This document shows positions 1-5,344 of a DNA stretch of 5,344 nucleotides, piece by piece. Made by a program: the position numbers and the translations under genes. The notes under the pieces are model-generated. The model searched no databases. It was not told the origin of the DNA and worked only from the letters and a program-made list of their open reading frames with translations. Source of the stretch: an uncultured bacterium (GTDB lineage Bacteria; Bacillota_I; Bacilli_A; RFN20; CAG-826); the NCBI GenBank assembly GCA_949290725.1, contig CASEST010000061.1, forward strand, positions 1 through 5,344. Direction: 5' to 3'. The stretch's first letter is position 1. Each line of letters opens with the position of its first letter.

Positions 1-881
1 AAACAAGCATCAATAAAATCTAAAGGGATGAAGATATGAATATTATTCCCATCTCTTTTGAAATATTGGTGTTCATTAACAATGACTTCTATATATAAAT
101 CGCCATTTTCTCCACCATTTCTTCCTCTAGAGCCTTTGCCTTGAACACGAATTTGTTGACCGCTAGCTATACCTGCAGGAATGTTGATAGAAATATCCTT
201 TTTAACACGATTATATCCTTTACCATTACATTCGGGACACTTAGTTTTAACAAGCTTACCGCTTCCACCGCAATACGGACAAGCTGCTTCGCTTTGCATA
301 GTTCCAAAGAAGGTTTGAGTTTGTCTAATAACTCTTCCTCGGCCATTACAATGAGGACAGGTTTCAAATTCAGTGCCATTTTTTGCTCCAGTGCCTTTAC
401 AAGCGTCACATTTTTCATCATAAGTTAAAGGCAAAGTAATTGTTTTGCCATTAACAGCATCCATAAAATTGATTTTAACACGCATTAAAGTGTCATCACC
501 CTTTATAGCGCCATTGCTAGAACGAGAATAACTCCTTCCACCGAAGCCACCAAACATTCTGGACAAAATATCATTTAAATCATCAAAGTCTCCACCACCA
601 AAATTAAAGCCTTCGAAACCAGAACCAGCAAATGGATTTTGTCCACCGCTAGCTTGATCAAAAGCAGCATGGCCAAATTGATCATAAGTTCTTCTTTTGT
701 TTTCGTCGCTTAAGACAGAATAAGCTTCTGTAGCTTCTTTGAATTTATCGGCATCGCCAGTTTCTTTATTATCTGGATGATATTTTTTTGCTAATTTACG
801 GTAGGCACTTTTTATTTCATCCTGACTAGCTGATTTATCAACACCTAGAATTTCATAATAATCTCTTTTATTTGCAGCCAT
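1..881 (-). CDS. dnaJ: Chaperone protein DnaJ (Hsp40), N-terminal 293 residues, runs off the window
   Basis: Cytosolic co-chaperone that delivers unfolded proteins to DnaK and stimulates its ATPase. Translating the minus strand from 881 gives an open frame to base 1 with no stop: 293 codons of a family usually about 370-380 residues, so the C-terminal end is missing because of the window edge. Seen in order: J domain (residues 5-70) with the HPD motif at 35-37 (YHPDN) that contacts DnaK; a Gly/Phe-rich linker (about 78-122); four CxxCxGxG zinc-finger repeats at 158-165, 175-182, 201-208 and 215-222, with all eight cysteines present; then the start of the C-terminal substrate-binding beta domain, including GDLYIEV (260-266) and HQYFKRDG (271-278). 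This is therefore a type I DnaJ. The ATG at 879-881 has a strong Shine-Dalgarno (GGAGG at 889-893, 7-base spacing). It is last of the visible operon genes and sits behind a terminator-like hairpin at 896-932. Identification is secure. Confidence 0.98.
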   Translation of the reverse strand, partial: MAANKRDYYEILGVDKSASQDEIKSAYRKLAKKYHPDNKETGDADKFKEATEAYSVLSDENKRRTYDQFGHAAFDQASGGQNPFAGSGFEGFNFGGGDFDDLNDILSRMFGGFGGRSYSRSSNGAIKGDDTLMRVKINFMDAVNGKTITLPLTYDEKCDACKGTGAKNGTEFETCPHCNGRGRVIRQTQTFFGTMQSEAACPYCGGSGKLVKTKCPECNGKGYNRVKKDISINIPAGIASGQQIRVQGKGSRGRNGGENGDLYIEVIVNEHQYFKRDGNNIHIFIPLDFIDAC

Positions 882-895
882 ATGTCTCCCTCCAT

Positions 896-932
896 AAAAA
901 CAAAGGGAAGAAAGAGAAACCCCCTTCTTCCC
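896..932 (-). terminator. Intrinsic terminator-like hairpin between dnaK and dnaJ (probable partial terminator/attenuator)
   Basis: Read on the minus (transcribed-sense) strand, bases 932 down to 905 fold into a stem of 12 consecutive pairs (two of them G-U) closed by a 4-base GUUU loop. The outer arms GGGAAG/CUUCCC are perfect. The stem is followed at once by TTTGTTTTT (904-896), a U-tract with one interruption. This is the layout of a rho-independent terminator. It begins 14 bases after the dnaK TAA and ends just before the dnaJ Shine-Dalgarno. Because dnaJ has no other promoter that I can see, it probably terminates only a fraction of transcripts and sets the DnaK:DnaJ ratio. It could instead be an RNA stability or processing hairpin protecting the dnaK 3' end. 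Confidence 0.75.
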
Positions 933-946
933 ATAAAATACTTAGA

Positions 947-2815
947 TTATTTATCTGTAAAATCTGCATCGATAACATCATCATTTTTTTGAGTTGATGA
1001 GCCATCATTAGTATTTTCCTCAGTATTTGTGGAGTTATTAAAATTATTATTATTGCTTTGAGTTGCACTAGGATTTGGATTATTTGCTTGAGCTTGTTGC
1101 ATATATGCAGCAGCTTTCTCAAGGTCGCCAATTCTATTTCTTAAAGTATTAATGTCGTTGTTATTAAGAGCAGTCTTTAACTCATCTCTTAGCTTTTCAG
1201 TTTCTTCTTTTTGCTTAGCATCTAATGAATCACCTTTTTCTCTTAATGCTTTATCAATTTCATTAATATAAGATTCTGCTTTATTCTTTAATTCAACTTC
1301 TTCTTTTCTCTTTTCATCAGCTTCTTTATTAGCTTCAGCTTCTCTAACCATTCTTTCAATTTCATCTTTACTTAAACCGTTAGAACCAGAGATAGTGATT
1401 TCTTGTTCTTTTTGTGTATCTAAATCTTTAGCAGAAACTTTAACAATACCATTAACATCGATATTAAATGTAACTTCAATACGTGGGGTTCCTCTTGGAG
1501 CTGGTTTAATTCCGCTTAATTGGAAATGTCCTAACAATTTATTATCTCTAGCCATTGGGCGTTCGCCTTGATAAACCATAATATCAACAGCTGGTTGATT
1601 ATCAGCGGCAGTTGAGAAAATTTGAGATTTTGTGGTTGGGATAGTTGTATTTCTTGAAATTAATGGAGTCATAACTCCGCCCATTGTTTCAATACCTAAA
1701 GTTAAAGGTGTGACATCAAGAAGAATGACATCTTTAACATCACCACTTAAGATACCTCCTTGGAAAGCAGCGCCGATAGAAACAGCTTCATCAGGGTTAA
1801 CTGATAAATTAGGCTTTTTGCCAGTAATTCTTTCTACTAATTCTTGAACAGCTGGCATTCTAATTGATCCGCCGATTAATAAAACCTCGTTAATATCATT
1901 GTAAGTTAATTTACTATCACGAATAGCATCTTCTAAAGGTTTTTGGCATCTATCGAGTAAATGTCTTGTTAACTCTTGGAATTTAGCTCTAGTTAATGTT
2001 GTCTCAAAAGAAATTGGTCCATTAGCTCCCATACCAATAAATGGCAATGAAATGGTTGTTTCCATATTTGAAGACAATTCGATTTTAGCCTTTTCAGCAG
2101 CATCTTTATATCTTTGTAAAGCCATCTTATCATTGATGTCAATATTATATTCAATCTTAATTTGTGCTTGAATCCATTCAGCAATAACATTATCCCAGTC
2201 ATCGCCACCTAATTTATTATCTCCTGCAGTAGAAACGACTTCGAAAGTTCCATCTCCAATATCAAGAATGGAAACATCCAAAGTTCCGCCGCCTAAATCG
2301 AAAACACAAATCTTTTCACTCTTATCTTTACCTAATCCGTATGCTAAAGCAGCAGCTGTAGGTTCGTTAATAATTCTAACAACATCCAATCCAGCGATTG
2401 TTCCGGCATCTTTTGTTGCTTGTCTTTGTGCATCATTAAAATATGCAGGTACGGTAATAACAGCTTTCTTTACTTCGCTACCAATGTTTTTTTCAGCATA
2501 AGATTTCATATAAGAAAGAACTTTAGCTGAAATTTCTTGAGGAGTAAAATCCTTGTTTAAACAATTGATATGAACCTTCTCATCAGTTCCCATCTTTCTT
2601 TTGATAGATGAAACAGTATCAGGATTTGTAATAGCTTGTCTTTTAGCTGCATTTCCTATAACTTCTTCACCATTTGGTTTAAAACCAACAACTGATGGGG
2701 TAGTCATTGTTCCTTCTGGGTTTGGAATAACTTTTACAGTTCCATCACTTTGTAAATATGATACAACTGAATTTGTTGTACCTAAGTCAATACCTAAGAT
2801 AATTTCTTTTGCCAT
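947..2815 (-). CDS. dnaK: Molecular chaperone DnaK (Hsp70), complete, 622 aa
   Basis: Cytosolic ATP-driven chaperone that binds hydrophobic segments of unfolded proteins; works with DnaJ and GrpE encoded on either side. Nucleotide-binding domain about 1-362: phosphate-1 loop IDLGTTNS (9-16), INEPTAAALAYG (149-160), phosphate-2 DLGGGTLDVS (173-182), GDNKLGGDDWD (198-208) and the adenosine-motif region IGGSIRMP (314-321). The interdomain linker VILLD is at 363-367, followed by DVTPLTLGIETMGG and the substrate-binding beta domain, a helical lid (about 480-570), an Asn/Ser/Thr-rich tail and a typical acidic end (DDVIDADFTDK). Length is normal, and the N-terminal part lacks the insertion seen in Gram-negative DnaK, as expected for Gram-positives. 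The ATG at 2813-2815 is supported by GGAGG at 2825-2829 (9-base spacing) and by the family N-terminus MAKEIILGIDLG. It starts 17 bases after the grpE stop and ends with TAA. Small deviations: Ile318 where Thr is usual, and Leu179 where Phe is usual. Confidence 0.99.
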   Translation of the reverse strand: MAKEIILGIDLGTTNSVVSYLQSDGTVKVIPNPEGTMTTPSVVGFKPNGEEVIGNAAKRQAITNPDTVSSIKRKMGTDEKVHINCLNKDFTPQEISAKVLSYMKSYAEKNIGSEVKKAVITVPAYFNDAQRQATKDAGTIAGLDVVRIINEPTAAALAYGLGKDKSEKICVFDLGGGTLDVSILDIGDGTFEVVSTAGDNKLGGDDWDNVIAEWIQAQIKIEYNIDINDKMALQRYKDAAEKAKIELSSNMETTISLPFIGMGANGPISFETTLTRAKFQELTRHLLDRCQKPLEDAIRDSKLTYNDINEVLLIGGSIRMPAVQELVERITGKKPNLSVNPDEAVSIGAAFQGGILSGDVKDVILLDVTPLTLGIETMGGVMTPLISRNTTIPTTKSQIFSTAADNQPAVDIMVYQGERPMARDNKLLGHFQLSGIKPAPRGTPRIEVTFNIDVNGIVKVSAKDLDTQKEQEITISGSNGLSKDEIERMVREAEANKEADEKRKEEVELKNKAESYINEIDKALREKGDSLDAKQKEETEKLRDELKTALNNNDINTLRNRIGDLEKAAAYMQQAQANNPNPSATQSNNNNFNNSTNTEENTNDGSSTQKNDDVIDADFTDK

Positions 2816-2832
2816 AAATTTAATCCTCCAAA

Positions 2833-3564
2833 TTACTCTTTATCTTTTTGATCCTCAGCATGATTTTCATCAACTTTTTCTTCAATTTTATGAGCACTTA
2901 CTTTGACCATTGAAGGTCTAATTAAGTGGTCATAAAGTTTATATCCTTTAACAATCACTTCTTTGACTAAGTTCTCCTCACCATCCGATTCAACTTTGTC
3001 AACAGCTTGCATTGTTTTTTCGTCAAATTTTTCATCTAATTTAGGTTCAATCACTTGAACACCTTCATTTTCTAATATTCTTAATAATGAAGAGTGAACA
3101 AATTGGAATCCGGTTAAGAAATTTTTTGTTTCTTCACATTTAGGTTCATATTTTAATGCGTGTTCGAATGAATCTAGAACCATTAATAAATCTGAAACAA
3201 ATCCTTCAATACGATATTTTACCGTTTCGCTATGATCTTTCTCTAAATCTTTTCTAAGATTTGCCATGTCAGCATATGAACGATAGTATTCATTTTTCCA
3301 ATGTTCAATATCATTCTTTAATTTAGAAATTTCATCATCTTTTTTAGCCAGCTTCTTCTTATATGAAGCCTTCATTGATATTGGTTCTTCATTGTTTTCT
3401 ATTTTAGTTTCACTACTTTCGCAATGATTCTCACTACAGCAACAATGTTTATTTTCTTTTTCGTCAAATGCATGATCCCCGTCTTGGCATTTGCAATCAC
3501 ATTCACATTCGCCAACATCTGAATCATTTAATTCTTCTTTTTCTTTATTAAGCTCTTCCGCCAT
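2833..3564 (-). CDS. grpE: Nucleotide exchange factor GrpE with Cys/His-rich N-terminal extension, 243 aa
   Basis: Homodimeric co-chaperone that releases ADP from DnaK. The core is recognisable: a long coiled-coil helix (about 64-115, with DIEHWKNEYYRSYADMANLRKD-type sequence), the helical region DLLMVLDSFEHAL (125-137), and the C-terminal beta domain with the signature VIVKGYKLYDHLIRPSMVKV (203-222). Most bacterial GrpE proteins are about 180-210 residues; the excess is an N-terminal extension holding Cys 20, 22, 24, 26, 41, 42, 43 and 48 plus His 31, 40 and 47, unlike the usual acidic, Cys-poor tail. The only other Cys is 143. I chose the ATG at 3562-3564 (MAEELN), which has AGGAG 9 bases and GGAGG 11 bases upstream. 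The ATG at 3568-3570 (MTMAEE, GGAGG at 5 bases) is nearly as good and adds only two residues. The start lies inside hrcA, with a 17-base overlap, so translation is probably coupled. Core identity is certain; the role of the extension is unknown. Confidence 0.96.
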   Translation of the reverse strand: MAEELNKEKEELNDSDVGECECDCKCQDGDHAFDEKENKHCCCSENHCESSETKIENNEEPISMKASYKKKLAKKDDEISKLKNDIEHWKNEYYRSYADMANLRKDLEKDHSETVKYRIEGFVSDLLMVLDSFEHALKYEPKCEETKNFLTGFQFVHSSLLRILENEGVQVIEPKLDEKFDEKTMQAVDKVESDGEENLVKEVIVKGYKLYDHLIRPSMVKVSAHKIEEKVDENHAEDQKDKE

Positions 3565-4603
3565 TGTCATCATCTCCTCCATCATCATCGTTACCATCAT
3601 TAGAATTAAAGTGATTAATGAGTTGATTTATTGTATATTCTAATGCACTTATAACATTGGAATAATCCATTCTCTTTGGACCGATAATAGCGATTCTTCC
3701 TAAATTAGAGCCGTTAGCATCGATATTTTTTGAAATAATTGTCATATCTTCAAATTCTTCATCGACATCGCTTCCATCCAATATTACATTGCCGTTTGAA
3801 GTTTTAAGATATTCATTAAGCAAATCAGGATTAGAGAATAAATCAAAAACCTTTTTTAATCCCTCAGCATCATCTTTAAATTCAGGTTGTGCTAATAAAT
3901 TTTCTCTTCCGAAAAATGTACTTCTTTCTTTTGCGAACTCATAAAAGGTTTTAACCAATGAAGAGAAAAGGTAATTATAATCTTCAATATAATCCGATAA
4001 AATTGGTTTCAAAGATTCCAATTTTTCAACTAATTGACTAATCTTAGTTCCTTTTAACCTTTTATCTAACATCTCCATGCATTTTTTAACATCATCAATT
4101 GAGGTGTTATTGCTCAAAATAAAAGTTTTATTTTCTACATACCCTTTATCAGTAACAAATATCGCTGAACAACTTTTGTTACTTAATGGAATAAGTTGAA
4201 TACTCAATAAAGATTCATCGTTTGAACTAGGCCCTAAAACCACACTAGTCAAATTAGTCATTGAAGATAATATTTCGCAACTTTCTTTTATAACTTCTTC
4301 GACAGATTTTGAATTAGTAAAAATGCTTTTTAATTCATTTTTAAAATTTTCATCAACTTTTTTTACTCTTAGGTTTTCAATGTAATATTGATAGCCTTTT
4401 GTTGATGGAATGCGTCCGCTTGAAGTATGAGTTTTTTCAAGCAAACCATCCTTTTCAAGTTCTGCCATTTCATTTCTAACAGTTGCACTTGAATATGGAA
4501 GTTTATATTTTTTTATTAAATAATTTGAACCAACAGGTTCCGCATATTTAATAAAATCTTCAATAATAAGTTTTAATATTTTTTGCTTTCTATTAAATTC
4601 CAT
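3548..4603 (-). CDS. hrcA: Heat-inducible transcriptional repressor HrcA, complete, 351 aa
   Basis: Dimeric repressor that binds the CIRCE inverted repeat and silences the chaperone genes; in Bacillus its activity depends on GroE, giving feedback from unfolded protein. Seen here: an N-terminal winged-helix domain (about 1-75) with recognition-helix region SSATVRNEMAELEKDGLL (38-55) and wing HTSSGRIPSTKGYQYY (59-74). A central GAF-like region with inserted domain follows, then the conserved C-terminal block GRIAIIGPKRMDYSNVISAL (about 302-321). Length matches the family (about 340-350). The last 17 residues are an Asp/Gly/Asn-rich tail that overlaps the grpE start region. The ATG at 4601-4603 is the only sensible start: an in-frame TGA lies three codons upstream (4610-4612), and the next Met (46) would cut the DNA-binding domain. 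No Shine-Dalgarno is visible, unlike grpE, dnaK and dnaJ, suggesting low HrcA output. The gene's own CIRCE and promoter lie just upstream, so it should be autoregulated. Confidence 0.98.
   Translation of the reverse strand: MEFNRKQKILKLIIEDFIKYAEPVGSNYLIKKYKLPYSSATVRNEMAELEKDGLLEKTHTSSGRIPSTKGYQYYIENLRVKKVDENFKNELKSIFTNSKSVEEVIKESCEILSSMTNLTSVVLGPSSNDESLLSIQLIPLSNKSCSAIFVTDKGYVENKTFILSNNTSIDDVKKCMEMLDKRLKGTKISQLVEKLESLKPILSDYIEDYNYLFSSLVKTFYEFAKERSTFFGRENLLAQPEFKDDAEGLKKVFDLFSNPDLLNEYLKTSNGNVILDGSDVDEEFEDMTIISKNIDANGSNLGRIAIIGPKRMDYSNVISALEYTINQLINHFNSNDGNDDDGGDDDNGGRA
3574..3580 (-). promoter_or_regulatory. grpE Shine-Dalgarno inside the hrcA coding sequence
   Basis: The minus strand reads GGAGGAG here, a near-perfect match to the anti-Shine-Dalgarno core. 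It lies within the codons for the acidic HrcA tail. Eight in-frame ATGs fall among 13 codons around it (3600 down to 3562), so this site decides the start. It favours 3564 (9-11 bases) or 3570 (5 bases) and rules out the ATGs at or upstream of the site. Confidence 0.8.
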
Positions 4604-4633
4604 ATCAGATCATGTAGCGCTTTAAAAAACGCT
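4604..4633 (-). promoter_or_regulatory. Short hrcA 5' leader without Shine-Dalgarno; two-codon upstream ORF
   Basis: From the inferred start of transcription (about 4633, placed about 7 bases after the -10 box) to the hrcA ATG there are about 30 bases. No purine-rich GGAG-like motif is present. An ATG at 4611-4613 opens a Met-Ile-stop frame whose TGA ends one base before the hrcA ATG. Bases 4615-4619 and 4630-4634 (TAGCG/CGCTA) could form a weak 5-bp hairpin with a 10-base loop. All functional meaning is inference. Confidence 0.35.
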
Positions 4634-4639
4634 AATACT

Positions 4640-4668
4640 ATATTAATAGCATCGTTTAGCACTGTCAA
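4640..4668 (-). promoter_or_regulatory. Sigma-A type promoter of the hrcA-grpE-dnaK-dnaJ operon
   Basis: On the minus strand a perfect -35 box TTGACA lies at 4668-4663, followed by exactly 17 bases and a -10 box TAATAT (4645-4640, 4 of 6 matches to TATAAT). A better-looking TATAGT lies further on but at 20 bases, outside the usual range. The -35 box overlaps the inner edge of the downstream CIRCE arm, so bound HrcA would block RNA polymerase. This is the vegetative promoter layout expected for a CIRCE/HrcA (class I) heat-shock operon. Confidence 0.8.
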
Positions 4669-4682
4669 TAGATAAGTGCTAA
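4656..4682 (-). promoter_or_regulatory. CIRCE operator (HrcA binding site)
   Basis: The minus strand reads TTAGCACTT, nine bases, then CAGTGCTAA. The consensus is TTAGCACTC-N9-GAGTGCTAA, so 16 of 18 conserved bases match with exact spacing; only the innermost base of each arm differs. The true inverted repeat extends one base outward on each side (9-bp arms 4655-4663 and 4675-4683). It lies directly upstream of hrcA, over the -35 box, and its outer edge contains the hemW stop codon. Its presence next to a gene for HrcA makes the assignment secure. Confidence 0.96.
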
Positions 4683-5344
4683 ATTTCTTTAAAAAATTTA
4701 ACTAAAATATTGTCTAATATTATTAAGCCATCATCTGTTAATAGAAAATACCCATTCTTTATAATTGCTAAATTATTTTTAACTAATTCTTTGATTAAAT
4801 TGTTATATTTAACTAAAAAATTTAGCTTAAAAATTTTTTTATATTTCCTTAGATTAAACCCTTTTTCAAGTCGCAAGTTTGTTAATAAAAAATCTTCTTC
4901 CTTGCTTATCAAAGAAGGCTTTTCTTTATCAATAAATCTTTTTCCATTTAAATAATCTATTAAAGAATCTGATACTTTATAGCGGCAATCATTTATAAAA
5001 CCGCTAGCCGAAACTCCTAAAGCTAAATAATAATTATTTCTCCAATAATTTAAATTATGTTTAGAATATTTTCTATTTTTAGCAAAATTTGAAATTTCAT
5101 AGCGCTCATATTTATTGGCGCGTAATTTATTTAAGATATAATCATAAAATTTACGAGATTCCTCTTCATCTTGTTCAGGATAACCTTTAATTGAAAATAT
5201 CGAAGGAGAATCAACGATTAGGGAATATATAGAAATATGCGGCACATTTAAATTTAAAATGCAATTTAAATCATCATTAAGCATTTCAAGATTTTGATTT
5301 TTAAAGCCATAAATTAGATCAACATTTATATTTTTAATATATTT
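4679..5344 (-). CDS. hemW: Radical SAM protein HemW (heme chaperone, oxygen-independent coproporphyrinogen oxidase-like), C-terminal 221 residues
   Basis: The frame is open from the window edge (5344) to a TAG stop at 4679-4681; the N-terminal part, with the CxxxCxxC iron-sulfur motif, lies outside. The internal Met at 5284 is not the start: the 20 codons before it are open and read NINVDLIYGF, a HemW barrel strand. Counting from the first visible residue, family marks are DLIYG (9-13), PHISIYSLIVD (35-45), YEISNFAK (82-89), the strongly conserved SKHNLNYW (94-101), and LALGVSASGF (107-116). A HemW C-terminal domain follows, poor in recognisable motifs. HemW proteins were long misnamed HemN; studied members bind heme and act as heme chaperones, so enzyme activity should not be assumed. 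Placement directly upstream of hrcA matches the order in Bacillus and relatives. No terminator separates it from the hrcA operon, so read-through is likely. The region is more AT-rich than dnaK. Confidence 0.93.
   Translation of the reverse strand, partial: KYIKNINVDLIYGFKNQNLEMLNDDLNCILNLNVPHISIYSLIVDSPSIFSIKGYPEQDEEESRKFYDYILNKLRANKYERYEISNFAKNRKYSKHNLNYWRNNYYLALGVSASGFINDCRYKVSDSLIDYLNGKRFIDKEKPSLISKEEDFLLTNLRLEKGFNLRKYKKIFKLNFLVKYNNLIKELVKNNLAIIKNGYFLLTDDGLIILDNILVKFFKEI

Noticed and set aside
141..428. Open frame on the plus strand, opposite dnaJ
   Set aside because: It lies wholly antisense to the zinc-finger region of dnaJ, has no family resemblance and no convincing ribosome site.
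868..1131. Minus-strand open frame spanning the dnaK end and the dnaK-dnaJ spacer
   Set aside because: It is a different frame of the DnaK tail codons and of the hairpin; low-complexity product, no family match.
1632..2906. Several plus-strand open frames (1632-1847, 2268-2501, 2601-2906) opposite dnaK
   Set aside because: All are mirror frames of a highly conserved dnaK coding sequence; products are not recognisable.
3373..3375. Internal ATG (Met64) as the true grpE start, removing the Cys-rich part
   Set aside because: No GGAGG-like site precedes it, whereas a strong one lies before the upstream start, and the reading frame is intact throughout.
947..4603. Possible Mycoplasma-type code (TGA = Trp)
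   Set aside because: The Trp codons checked in DnaK, GrpE and HemW are TGG, and hrcA, grpE, dnaK and hemW reach full family ends without in-frame TGA.
4615..4634. Inverted repeat TAGCG/CGCTA as a riboswitch or thermosensor
   Set aside because: Only 5 bp with a 10-base AT loop, and it does not cover a ribosome site, because none is visible.
4640..4700. Search for a terminator after hemW
   Set aside because: The only inverted repeat is the CIRCE, which has an 11-base spacer and no U-tract after it on the transcribed strand; it is an operator.
4710..4955. Plus-strand open frame opposite hemW
   Set aside because: Antisense shadow in very AT-rich DNA, made of Leu/Phe/Lys/Ser, without family match.

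Overview
The window is a conserved low-GC Gram-positive (Bacilli/Mollicutes-related) heat-shock locus. All genes lie on the minus strand, so in transcription order, from high to low coordinates, they read hemW (3' part only) - hrcA - grpE - dnaK - dnaJ (5' part only). The DNA is AT-rich. Tryptophan codons checked in DnaK, GrpE and HemW are all TGG, and no in-frame TGA is needed, so the standard code is used rather than the Mycoplasma/Spiroplasma code. The Gram-positive type DnaK N-terminus, the gene order and the AT-richness fit an Erysipelotrichia-, Acholeplasma- or RF39-like member of the Bacilli. That placement is inference.

Layout: 4679-5344 holds the C-terminal part of HemW, whose TAG stop lies inside a CIRCE operator (4656-4682). 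The CIRCE also overlaps the -35 box of a sigma-A type promoter (-35 at 4663-4668, -10 at 4640-4645). This promoter reads into hrcA (3548-4603), which has no visible Shine-Dalgarno sequence. grpE (2833-3564) overlaps the hrcA end by 17 bases, dnaK (947-2815) follows after 17 bases, and dnaJ (1-881, incomplete) follows after 65 bases that contain a strong terminator-like hairpin (896-932).

How they work together: HrcA should bind the CIRCE and repress its own operon; heat or unfolded protein releases it. GrpE, DnaK and DnaJ form the Hsp70 folding cycle (nucleotide exchange factor, ATPase chaperone, J-domain co-chaperone). The dnaK-dnaJ hairpin probably lowers DnaJ output relative to DnaK.

No wholly new system is visible; this is a core operon. 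The most unusual points are a Cys/His-rich N-terminal extension on GrpE (8 Cys and 3 His within 29 residues), the partial terminator between dnaK and dnaJ, and the tight overlay of hemW stop codon, CIRCE and -35 box. No stretch over 300 bases lacks a gene.
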